A stretch of 64,000 bases of DNA from an uncultured Barnesiella sp. (GTDB lineage Bacteria; Bacteroidota; Bacteroidia; Bacteroidales; Barnesiellaceae), in the NCBI GenBank assembly GCA_944320995.1, contig CALUJQ010000012.1:1-64000 (forward strand), read 5' to 3'. Below the pieces are notes generated by a model. The model worked only from the letters and a program-made list of their open reading frames with translations, did no database searches and was not told the DNA's origin. The translations under genes were made by a program, and so were the position numbers. Positions 37,404 through 45,872 of the stretch are shown piece by piece; position 1 is the first letter of the stretch; the number at the start of each line of letters is the position of its first letter.

Positions 37404-40400
37404 TTAAAATGAAACATTGAATCCGACAATATAGGAACGTGTATGAGGATAAGAACTCATATCGATACCCGGACGGGTTCCATCAAACGCAAAACTGTTC
37501 ACTTCGGGGTCATATCCCGTATATTTCGTGATCAAGAATGCATTCTTGGCCGAAACATAAACACTCAAGTTCTTAAACCCGATTTTCGAAATCACAGTTT
37601 TGGGCAAGTTGTAGCTCAACGTGATGTCGGTACAACGCAAGAAACTGCCATCTTCAATATATTGGTCCATCACTACTTTCGGAGTAACCGACTGGAACGA
37701 CGGCATGGTGTTGCTGGCATAAGCGCCTATCCACGGGTTGTCCTGACGGTACATTTCGTAGAACGAGCTCTTGTAAACCATTGAAGTCGAGTTAGAAGGC
37801 AACTTGAAATAACGGGCATTTGCATTCAACAGGTCATTTCCATAAACACCGTTGAAAGTCATTGAGAACGTCAAATCTTTCCAAGTGAACTCGGTTTGGA
37901 AACCATAGGTGAAATCGGGATTGGGATTACCCAAGATGACACGGTCTTTTTCATTGACAACACCGTCTTTATTCTGATCGACAAATTTCAAGTTCCCGGC
38001 TTTAAGCGTTCCGATGGAAGAAGTGACATTGTCCAAATACGGGTCGTTTTCTTGAATAATTCCGTCGGTCTGATAACCGTAGAACAAGCCCGGGGCTTCA
38101 CCGGCAATAAAGATATTGGCTTCGCCGAAGTGGTCGCCGATGCTGTTACCCAGATAAGCTTTCCAGAACTGATTGGTCCCCCATTCTTTTTCGGGAAGTC
38201 CGAAGTCCAAAATCCGCGGGTCGTTAAAGGCGATGTTACCCGAGAGTTTCCAAGTGAAGTTCTTTGTACGGATTAAGTCTCCGTTAAGGGTTATTTCCAA
38301 TCCATTGTTACGCAAGCTACCTTGGTTCACCACAATCGATTTATATCCTGCCGAAGGTGGCAACTCTTTTTGGATCAACAAATCGTTGGTAGTCTTGCTA
38401 TACAAATCGATAGTTCCGCCCAAACGATAAGAGAAGAACGAGAAGTCCAAACCTACGTTGTAAGAAGTCGTCCGCTCCCATTTCAGCCCATTGTTGGGAA
38501 GCTTATCCACTACCATACCAATCAGTTTGTCTCCCGAAGCATTGGCAGCTTGCGACGGTTTGGTCGAACCTTGCGGTGTATTCACAAATGAAGTTCCATA
38601 GCTCGAGAAGGTACTGTATGCATCGATCGATTGCGAACCGGTTTCACCGTATCCGGCACGTAATTTCAATTGGTCGAGCCAACGTTGATCCTTCATGAAC
38701 GATTCTTGTTCCAAACGCCATGCCACCGTAGCAGCGGGGAAGTATGCCCACCGGTTCCCTTTCAAGAACTTGCTGGAACCATCGGCACGCAACGAAGCGG
38801 TCAACAAGTAACGGCCGTCGAGGAAGCCCAAATTTACACGGCCCAAACCCGACAACAATTGATAATCGTTTTGTATCGGTTGTTTCACCTCGGTATTACC
38901 AGCCATGTGCAGACCGTTTGAAGCAAAATCATACATTTCGAAGTTGTTGCCCACAATCAAGGTGTTCAACGAGTTGTAATCATCATACGTCAAACCGGCA
39001 ACCGCATTAATATCCACGATATTATCTACATTATAGCGGAAGTTCAACACGTTTTCAACCGAGTAGTTGCTACGGTTGAAATCGGTTTGTGTCAAATATC
39101 CGTTCTGTTGGCTTCCCGAATACAACGTAATATCATACCAACGGTCCCTGTCTTGAATAGCGATGTTACCTCCGGCACGCAAGTTGTAAGTCAAGAATTT
39201 GCAGATGTCCCAAGTCAAGTCCAACGAAGCTCTGAATGTCTTCTCCGTCGTCTTGTCTTCATAATCTTCTACCCAAGTCCATACGGTAGCACGGTCGGCA
39301 AGGTTCGGGGTCTCCAACTCCATTTCCTCTTGTGTACGGATATACGGTGCGCTATACAATGCCACATTCGAGATGGCACCGGTTGCACCACCGGTCGTAT
39401 TACCACCGGCCATCATGTTGTTCTCTTTCAACGAACCGTTTACCGAGAGGGCCAGTTTCACGGTCTTGGACAAATCGGCATTCAAGTTTAAACGGAGGTC
39501 ACCTTGACGCAAGCCGGTTCCTTTCACCAAACCTTCGATATCTTTGAAAGAGGCCGATGTAAAGTAAGTAACCTTGTCAGAACCTCCGTTGACAGTCACC
39601 GCATAATTCTGCGAGAATGCCGTGCTGTAAATTTCCTTTTGCCAGTTTACAGGATTCAAGGCGCGCCATTTCCCCGGGAGTTTGGAATTCTCGCCCAAAT
39701 GTCTGTACACCGTATTTCCGTCGATGTAATATTGGTAACTCTCGTTCCATTCCAATTCTCCGGTATCTTTGTTGGGAATTTGCAACATCCAGTCGTCACC
39801 CACAGCATTTGCGGCCTTACCGCCATATACCATACGACCTATGGCGTACTCTTTCAGGTCGATCATATCCAACAGTTTGGCAGCCTCGGCCACGGTAAAG
39901 TTGGCCGATGCCGTGATGGTCGGTTTTCCCGATTTACCACGCTTGGTCGTAATCAAGATTACACCGTTGGCACCACGAGAGCCGTAGATGGCAGTTGCCG
40001 AAGCATCTTTCAAGACCTCGATACTCTCTATATCGGCAGGGTTTAACGAAGTCAACGGGTTCGATGCAATAGAGAACGTACCATCGTTACCGGTATTGGC
40101 AAACTCGCCGGCCGATGCTTGTGGAATATTATCAATCACATACAAAGGTTGGTTATCGCCACGAAGTGAGTTAGCACCACGAATCGTCACCGAAGAGGCA
40201 GCACCGGGAGCCTCGGTCGATGCTCCAATGGACAGACCGGCGATCTTACCTTGCAACATGTTGTCGATACTAACCACCTTCGCTGCATCTTTATCATCAG
40301 GACGGAACGACGAAACGGCTCCCGTCACGTCGCTTTTCTTCATGGTACCGTAACCGATAACCACAACTTCATCGAGAGCTTTGCTGTTCTCGCCCAAAAT

Positions 40401-40676
40401 GATTCTCATAGGCGTGGTCGAAACTTTTTGTTCCTGCGTCGTATAACCCACGTATGAAAATACCAAAACAGATTTTGCACTGGGGACAGAGATACTGAAC
40501 TTTCCGTCCAAATCGGTAATCGTACCTTTATTTTCCCCCTTAACCGTAATATTTACACCCGGCAGTGTCATATCCATCTCATCGAGGACAACTCCGGTCA
40601 CCGTGATTTGTGCCCAAGCTGCCGAAGAGACAAATAATGCGCATATCAATGCTATAAAACTACTTTTTAATTTCAT
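37404..40676 (-). CDS. SusC/RagA-like TonB-dependent receptor
   Basis: A 1090-residue outer-membrane transporter. A signal peptide (1-22) precedes an N-terminal carboxypeptidase-D-like domain (about 24-100, ITVTGVVLDEMDMTLPGVN), the plug domain (about 110-230, VVIGYGTMKKSDVTGAVSS, IRGANSLRGDNQPLYVID, LKDASATAIYGSRGANGVILITTK), and a large 22-strand barrel ending in YIVGFNVSF. The SusC-family features are clear. It imports the oligosaccharide captured by SusD, powered by ExbBD-TonB such as the system at 30881-32777. The GH18 gene lies 12 bp upstream on the same strand. Confidence 0.96.
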   Translation of the reverse strand: MKLKSSFIALICALFVSSAAWAQITVTGVVLDEMDMTLPGVNITVKGENKGTITDLDGKFSISVPSAKSVLVFSYVGYTTQEQKVSTTPMRIILGENSKALDEVVVIGYGTMKKSDVTGAVSSFRPDDKDAAKVVSIDNMLQGKIAGLSIGASTEAPGAASSVTIRGANSLRGDNQPLYVIDNIPQASAGEFANTGNDGTFSIASNPLTSLNPADIESIEVLKDASATAIYGSRGANGVILITTKRGKSGKPTITASANFTVAEAAKLLDMIDLKEYAIGRMVYGGKAANAVGDDWMLQIPNKDTGELEWNESYQYYIDGNTVYRHLGENSKLPGKWRALNPVNWQKEIYSTAFSQNYAVTVNGGSDKVTYFTSASFKDIEGLVKGTGLRQGDLRLNLNADLSKTVKLALSVNGSLKENNMMAGGNTTGGATGAISNVALYSAPYIRTQEEMELETPNLADRATVWTWVEDYEDKTTEKTFRASLDLTWDICKFLTYNLRAGGNIAIQDRDRWYDITLYSGSQQNGYLTQTDFNRSNYSVENVLNFRYNVDNIVDINAVAGLTYDDYNSLNTLIVGNNFEMYDFASNGLHMAGNTEVKQPIQNDYQLLSGLGRVNLGFLDGRYLLTASLRADGSSKFLKGNRWAYFPAATVAWRLEQESFMKDQRWLDQLKLRAGYGETGSQSIDAYSTFSSYGTSFVNTPQGSTKPSQAANASGDKLIGMVVDKLPNNGLKWERTTSYNVGLDFSFFSYRLGGTIDLYSKTTNDLLIQKELPPSAGYKSIVVNQGSLRNNGLEITLNGDLIRTKNFTWKLSGNIAFNDPRILDFGLPEKEWGTNQFWKAYLGNSIGDHFGEANIFIAGEAPGLFYGYQTDGIIQENDPYLDNVTSSIGTLKAGNLKFVDQNKDGVVNEKDRVILGNPNPDFTYGFQTEFTWKDLTFSMTFNGVYGNDLLNANARYFKLPSNSTSMVYKSSFYEMYRQDNPWIGAYASNTMPSFQSVTPKVVMDQYIEDGSFLRCTDITLSYNLPKTVISKIGFKNLSVYVSAKNAFLITKYTGYDPEVNSFAFDGTRPGIDMSSYPHTRSYIVGFNVSF

Positions 40677-40688
40677 CTCGATTCTATT

Positions 40689-43295
40689 TTAGTGGATAAC
40701 AAATTTGACCGTGTAATCCTTATTACCTTGTCGGCCTTTGGCAAGATATATGCCTGCCTGCAAACCATTGCACGACAAAACGTTTATTTTTTCTACCAAT
40801 GTATATTGTTTCACCTTACGGCCTTCGATCGAATACACCTCCAACGAAACCGGTTCCGAATTGTCGGCCAACACGACATGAAGTTCTTTCGATGTATTTT
40901 CGGTATAAACCGTAAACATTTTGCTCTTCTGCGCGGCCGAAACGTGTTCGATAGCCGATGCCGTCATATCGACCTCGGTGATCAAAGTATCCACATTAGA
41001 AGCAATAATATCGTTTTGTGCCCGTATCAAGCTCTTGTAATCGTCAACCCGTTGGTCATTCCCCATATCGAAATACATGGTACCGCGGCAATCATGCTCA
41101 ATGATATACTCTTGTTTACGTTTTGTTTGATTTACACCATTGAAATATTTGGTCGTACCGTTGCAATTCCACGTGTTCAAATCGGGATCGTAATTCTCAT
41201 CGTTCATACCGTATTTCTCGAAGAGATCTTTATAACCTTCCTCTCCGTTGCCTACCAAAAGTATGCCATACGACAAAAGGATCTTGTCATCGGGATATCC
41301 ATAATTTTTAAAGCTATTGTAGGCATTGGAATAGTAATCCCATACGTATGTAGATGTTTGGGGACCGTACAACTGGAATGTGAAGTAATCGACATCGTCG
41401 AGCAAACCTTTGTTGAATCCGTTATAAGATACGGCATGCAGCGAACAGGAGAATATCTTCTCCGGATAATCAACCATCACTTCGTTGATCAAGCGGCTTA
41501 TGACATTATTATACACGTTCCAGTCGGAAGTGGAGTACATCCATTCCAAATCGACATCCAAGCCGTCGCATTCTTTCACGATAACTTTTGCATCACGGAT
41601 CAGGTTATCCACATATTCCTCTTTGTTCAATACATTGTTCACCCACTTCGTTCCATCGGGATAGATGAGACCGAGACGGATCTTGTATCCGCGATAATTC
41701 TTATAGTAGTTTTGGATAAACTCTATTATCCCCAAATAGCTTTGAGAATCCTTCCCGATATTATCGGGGTCGTCGCCTTTCCAGTAGGCATTCAAAAAGA
41801 TATTGTCCCAAACGCCTACATTCCATTGGTAAGGAGTTGTTGCATCGCCTGCAATACCTCCGCGTTCCGACCCCCAAACCTTAATTTCGTCCATTTTGCC
41901 ATCGAAATCCTTACCAAGGACCAATGTACTGTTGCTATCATAGAACGAAGGTACGGCCGTAATAGCGACGTCATTACCGCTCAACGTAACGCCCGGAGTC
42001 GTCGATTTTGTATATTTGGTCGAGGTAAATGTGCCATCTCCGTCCATCTCGCCGATAGCTATTTGTATCGGGTTGGTGAAACGGGAAGTAAGAGCGCCTT
42101 TTGTCGGAGTAAGGTAAACCGCAAGATACTGCCATTTGCCCACTTTTATCTCATTTTTCAACGAAGCGACTGTCCCGCACAAATCTACAAGGATTTCTTT
42201 ATCGGCTTCGCTTCCCAGTTTGATCACGACACAATTGTCGGCTGCGGCATAATTGGAGTAGATGGCAGCGCCTTCATTCCATGTATCGATGTATATCCAG
42301 CCTTCGATCGTAGCTTTTTGGCTGTCGCCATGGCCAAATGTGCTTGTCGGGTCAAAAGGAATGCGAGCATCCGCAGCCACCATTTGTGCTCCTACGCCTT
42401 GGAAGTCCATCACACCGGTATGGCCTTCAAATTCTTCAATATAATTGACGTTGGTCGGAGTAGCCGTGTTATCGGGGTATTCCATCCACAAAGAACCGTC
42501 TTGCTGAACCTTGGCCGACAACAGAATCAAGTCATTGGTCATCAAGAACATGTCTCTGTTGATATTCGGGCGGTCGGTAAAACGCATCAAGTTGGTATAA
42601 CCGGTTACTACACGATATTTGAGTATCGAGTTATCGGTAACAGCCTCCCGGCTTATATTGTCAAACACCCCATGGTGGAACGATTTATAATCCACCAAAT
42701 TTTCACATTGGTCCTGATCGCACTTCCAATAGGCAACCAAGGCATCGTAATTGGGGTTAAATTTATTCAACGTATTGTTCCAGAAAAAGTCGTCTTGTTC
42801 CAAAGCTCTCGACCATACGCGAATTTCATCGATTTGTCCGCTGAGGCCTTCGGCGATCACACAACTTTTTTCCGTAATAGCAGATTGGGTAGCGGCAAAG
42901 GTTTCCGGCAAAGTCTCCGAAACCGAAACTTCCGTATTGTTCACAAAGGCTTTTACCGCACCATTTTTCACCGTTATGGTCAGTTGGGACCACTTATTCA
43001 TTAGATCTCCTACCGAAGCCGTAGCAACACTACTGCCGGATTTTACCAATAGTTGATTAGCATTCTCCAATTCTATGGAAAAATTATCCTGCCCAATCAA
43101 TGTAGCCGTTGTTTGAGCCGTGGGCTTCACCCACATTTGAAATGTCGCTTCCGGACTATCATTCAATTCCGTAATCGTGAAAACAGACACTTTCCCCGAG
43201 CCATCTGCATTATTCAATGCAAAATTTGTCGTTTGGGCACATAAGATAGATGTGGAAAACGCTAATGCAAAAACTAACGCTAAGCCATTTTTCAT
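40689..43295 (-). CDS. LamG-GH18 endoglycosidase/chitinase with T9SS-like C-terminal domain
   Basis: An 868-residue secreted protein (signal MKNGLALVFALAFSTSILCA). Two LamG/concanavalin-like domains occupy about 35-175 and 250-470 (segments FQMWVKPTAQTTATLIGQD and ATIEGWIYIDTWNEGAAIY). The GH18 barrel follows (about 500-770), with the catalytic DGLDVDLEW motif (acid E584). The last ~75 residues (SLEVYSIEGRKV, LQAGIYLAKG, ending KFVIH) look like a type IX secretion sorting domain. GH18 enzymes cleave beta-1,4 bonds in chitin or the chitobiose core of N-glycans. ATG 43307 four codons upstream is an alternative start. It sits directly before susC, so it likely supplies that receptor. Confidence 0.88.
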   Translation of the reverse strand: MKNGLALVFALAFSTSILCAQTTNFALNNADGSGKVSVFTITELNDSPEATFQMWVKPTAQTTATLIGQDNFSIELENANQLLVKSGSSVATASVGDLMNKWSQLTITVKNGAVKAFVNNTEVSVSETLPETFAATQSAITEKSCVIAEGLSGQIDEIRVWSRALEQDDFFWNNTLNKFNPNYDALVAYWKCDQDQCENLVDYKSFHHGVFDNISREAVTDNSILKYRVVTGYTNLMRFTDRPNINRDMFLMTNDLILLSAKVQQDGSLWMEYPDNTATPTNVNYIEEFEGHTGVMDFQGVGAQMVAADARIPFDPTSTFGHGDSQKATIEGWIYIDTWNEGAAIYSNYAAADNCVVIKLGSEADKEILVDLCGTVASLKNEIKVGKWQYLAVYLTPTKGALTSRFTNPIQIAIGEMDGDGTFTSTKYTKSTTPGVTLSGNDVAITAVPSFYDSNSTLVLGKDFDGKMDEIKVWGSERGGIAGDATTPYQWNVGVWDNIFLNAYWKGDDPDNIGKDSQSYLGIIEFIQNYYKNYRGYKIRLGLIYPDGTKWVNNVLNKEEYVDNLIRDAKVIVKECDGLDVDLEWMYSTSDWNVYNNVISRLINEVMVDYPEKIFSCSLHAVSYNGFNKGLLDDVDYFTFQLYGPQTSTYVWDYYSNAYNSFKNYGYPDDKILLSYGILLVGNGEEGYKDLFEKYGMNDENYDPDLNTWNCNGTTKYFNGVNQTKRKQEYIIEHDCRGTMYFDMGNDQRVDDYKSLIRAQNDIIASNVDTLITEVDMTASAIEHVSAAQKSKMFTVYTENTSKELHVVLADNSEPVSLEVYSIEGRKVKQYTLVEKINVLSCNGLQAGIYLAKGRQGNKDYTVKFVIH

Positions 43296-43341
43296 GATAT
43301 TAAACATTTAATTTAAAATAAAACAAACCTTAAGCAAGTAA

Positions 43342-43404
43342 GTGAAACCATTTTGGACGAAATGTAAAACGAAGTCCTACATTTCATCCAAAACAGTATT
43401 TCAC
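43342..43404. repeat. Long intercistronic inverted repeat upstream of the GH18 gene
   Basis: GTGAAAcca-TTTTGGAcGAAATGTA (43342-43366) pairs with TACATTTCaTCCAAAAcagtATTTCAC (43378-43404) across an 11-base loop, with one mismatch and one internal bulge. On the minus-strand transcript it forms a stable stem about 50 bases before the GH18 start. No T-run follows, so mRNA processing or stability is more likely than termination. Confidence 0.6.
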
Positions 43405-43449
43405 AATCCTATTTTACCACAAAGGATTACCTATTAAAAACAACTTAAA

Positions 43450-44502
43450 TTAGAGAACTACCTTTCTCGAATCCGATCCCGATTTAACAATAAACAAGCC
43501 TTTTTGATTTACAGGAATGTTTACCAAAGTGGAAACTTCATTTACACGGCTTACCAATACACCGGCTGCATTGTAAACTTCGATGGGCTCTGCGGCGTCG
43601 ATAACGCTGATTACACCGTTATTGCCAAAAGCAATCAAACCATTGGTAAATACGCCCGATACGCCACCGGTCGGATTATCTTCAAAGTCACAATCCAATG
43701 CTTGGCCCGGGACGTTATTCATATCGATGGCATCGATTTTTTCCAACTTGATCGAGCGGAACAAAATAACGGAGTTGTCATACATGCTGCCACCCAACCA
43801 CATCTTAATAGCGATAGGCAACTCTTGATAGGTGGGATCCGTATTGTCTTTTACGGTAAAATCCAAAACGCCACGAGTCCAATATGCATTAAAAGCAGAC
43901 AATACAGGCAGGTCAAACTCACGGTAGCCATCGCCCAAATCTGTACCTTGGTCTATACCATCATAGGCCGAGGTAGCGACAGTCAACGAAATATTGCCAT
44001 CTTCTTTGGCGATAACCCTATAATCGATCGTCAATCGGTAGTTGCTGGCCAAAGGCATCTCTGTGCCACTCAACCAGAACAACGTAGCGGCCGGCAACGA
44101 TTTGGTATTGGCTACACCACCGGGATAAGATTCGGTCGCATTTTTACCGACGAGGCACAAGAGGTTTTCAGTACCACCGTTTACTATTTGAGCCGATTGA
44201 TAGAATTCTTCAAATACAGCTTTATCGGCCTCCGACATGTTGGCATAAGAATCTGTATTCGGGCCTACCAAATCGCCTCCGACATTACAAGCAAGGCCTA
44301 CACCGCCTTGTCCATCATCGGCATAACGGAAAGGAGCCTTACAGTTCCACATCGTAGATCCCATTTCTCTAATAAAGATGCTTTCTGCACTTCCTACTTG
44401 CATCTCGCTGAATCTCCAAGCTGCGGGAGCATAATCTTGTGCGCTCATACCGGCGGCACACAACAAACCTGTTGCGACTAAAAGTAAATTTCTAACTTTC
44501 AT
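43450..44502 (-). CDS. Secreted protein of unknown function, PUL paralog B
   Basis: A 350-residue protein with a signal peptide (MKVRNLLLVATGLLCAAGMSA). The mature part starts DYAPAAWRFSEMQVGSAESIF and has jelly-roll-like beta content (YRLTIDYRVIAKEDGNISLTV, NSVILFRSIKLEKID), suggestive of a carbohydrate-binding fold, but I recognise no family. The C-terminal ~60 residues (EPIEVYNAAGVLVSRV, KGLFIVKSG, ending RKVVL) resemble type IX sorting domains. It is a tandem paralog of the next upstream gene, sharing the same N-terminus and a block of 71 identical bases. Its position ahead of the glycosidase suggests a surface or secreted glycan-binding role. Confidence 0.75.
   Translation of the reverse strand: MKVRNLLLVATGLLCAAGMSAQDYAPAAWRFSEMQVGSAESIFIREMGSTMWNCKAPFRYADDGQGGVGLACNVGGDLVGPNTDSYANMSEADKAVFEEFYQSAQIVNGGTENLLCLVGKNATESYPGGVANTKSLPAATLFWLSGTEMPLASNYRLTIDYRVIAKEDGNISLTVATSAYDGIDQGTDLGDGYREFDLPVLSAFNAYWTRGVLDFTVKDNTDPTYQELPIAIKMWLGGSMYDNSVILFRSIKLEKIDAIDMNNVPGQALDCDFEDNPTGGVSGVFTNGLIAFGNNGVISVIDAAEPIEVYNAAGVLVSRVNEVSTLVNIPVNQKGLFIVKSGSDSRKVVL
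43520..43590 (-). repeat. 71-bp identical block, copy in paralog B
   Basis: This stretch is identical base for base to 44684-44754. It encodes the start of the C-terminal sorting-like domain (IEVYNAAGVLVSRVNEVSTL region). Identity at this level, against clear divergence elsewhere in the two genes, suggests a recent duplication or gene conversion. Confidence 0.85.
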
Positions 44503-44613
44503 AACTTTGATTTTTTGTTAAACATTAAGTATTATTTACATAAGGTCAAAAGGGAATTTCACCCCTTTCGGGGTTAACCTCATAATTTATGAACTCTTGA
44601 TTCCAAATATTTA

Positions 44614-45618
44614 TTAAAGAACAACTTTCCGTGTAACAGAACCCGATTTAACGATAAACACACCTTTTTGACTTACCGGGATATTTACCAAAGTGGAAAC
44701 TTCATTTACACGGCTTACCAATACACCGGCTGCATTGTAAACTTCGATGGGCTCATTGGCATCGATAACACTGATTACGCCATTGGCGCCCCACGCGATC
44801 AACTCGTTGTTGAAGACAGATTGAACATTCGAAGGTTCATCGTTCGGGTTATCTACAAATTCCGAATCCACAACAGTACCGTTGTCATATTCAACAGCAT
44901 CGATCGACTCCAATTTGAACGAGCGGAACAAAACCACAGAGTTGTCAACCAAACCGCCGCTAACCAACATTTTAATAACCAAAGGCCAATTGCCGGACAT
45001 TGTAAAATCGATCATCGCTTTCGACCATTTGTCATTCGATGCAGAGCCAAAAGGTACAACAAGGTCTATATAACCTCCATCTTTTACCCCATTATATTGT
45101 GAATTGGCAAGCGACAACTTCATGCTCGATGACGCCGCAGAGGTAATGACCCTGCTTTCTATGGTCAAGCGATAATGGTTAGGCTCTCCGCCAGCCTCTG
45201 TCCCACTAAGCCAGAAAAGAGTAGCATTAGGGAAAGTTTCTGTAAAAGCCACACCCCCAGGATAGGTTTCAGGAGCATTTTTACCAACCAAACACAGCAG
45301 ATTTTCCGAGCCTCCGTTCACAATCTGAGCCGATTCATAGAAATTGCGGAACTTTACCTTATCTGCATCACTCATTTGGTCATAAGGGGTCCCATTAGCA
45401 TAATTGTTGGCCAACCCGACACAATTAGAATACGTTTGGAAATAAGAAGATTCAATATTCCACTTTCCAGTTGCCATTTGCTCTTCGAAGATTCCGGCGG
45501 CACTACCTACTTGCATCTCGCTGAACCTCCAATTAGAAGGGGCATAATCTGTTGCGTTTACACCAGCCACATACAACAATCCGGCTGCACTAAGAAAAAG
45601 TAAAGATTTAATTTTCAT
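44614..45618 (-). CDS. Secreted protein of unknown function, PUL paralog A
   Basis: A 334-residue paralog of the downstream gene. Signal peptide MKIKSLLFLSAAGLLYVAGVNA, then TDYAPSNWRFSEMQVGSAAGIF; shared core segments include ESAQIVNGGSENLLCLVGKNA, FPNATLFWLSGTE, HYRLTIESRVI and DNSVVLFRSFKLESID. The C-terminal sorting-like domain ends RKVVL. It is the first gene of the locus downstream of the promoter at 45650. The family is unrecognised, and a glycan-binding role is an inference from beta-rich composition and context. Confidence 0.75.
   Translation of the reverse strand: MKIKSLLFLSAAGLLYVAGVNATDYAPSNWRFSEMQVGSAAGIFEEQMATGKWNIESSYFQTYSNCVGLANNYANGTPYDQMSDADKVKFRNFYESAQIVNGGSENLLCLVGKNAPETYPGGVAFTETFPNATLFWLSGTEAGGEPNHYRLTIESRVITSAASSSMKLSLANSQYNGVKDGGYIDLVVPFGSASNDKWSKAMIDFTMSGNWPLVIKMLVSGGLVDNSVVLFRSFKLESIDAVEYDNGTVVDSEFVDNPNDEPSNVQSVFNNELIAWGANGVISVIDANEPIEVYNAAGVLVSRVNEVSTLVNIPVSQKGVFIVKSGSVTRKVVL
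44684..44754 (-). repeat. 71-bp identical block, copy in paralog A
   Basis: Direct repeat of 43520-43590, 1164 bp apart in the same orientation. Recombination between the copies would delete one paralog and fuse the genes in frame. Confidence 0.85.
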
Positions 45619-45649
45619 GATATCAAAATTAGTTAAACAAATTTTAATA

Positions 45650-45657
45650 CAAAAGTA
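45650..45657 (-). promoter_or_regulatory. -7 promoter element of the polysaccharide utilization locus
   Basis: Minus-strand TACTTTTG fits TAnnTTTG, 31 bases before the ATG of paralog A (45618). The upstream 45658-45872 gap is A/T-rich and includes AAAAAAGTCGT (45743-45753) and its inverse ACGACTTTTTT (45812-45822), which may be the regulator gene's terminator or an operator. This is where the HTCS regulator would be expected to act. Confidence 0.5.
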
Positions 45658-45872
45658 GGCGAAACACCCTAATTTTTCTTTTGAAAATATCCATTTGTTT
45701 TATAAAATCGTCCAAAAAAAGGGACATGAATATAAAAAAGAAAAAAAAGTCGTCAAAAAAAATAAATCTCAAGACCTGTGTCTATATCGCTCAAATATCC
45801 CTATCGAGGCAACGACTTTTTTCTCCTTTTGGAGATTTTCCAATAGATGGATCGGCTATCGCCCATGCGACC

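Noticed and set aside
40692..43004. 770-residue open frame on the plus strand
   Set aside because: It is the antisense of the GH18 gene. Its composition has no recognisable domain and the minus-strand product has clear catalytic motifs.
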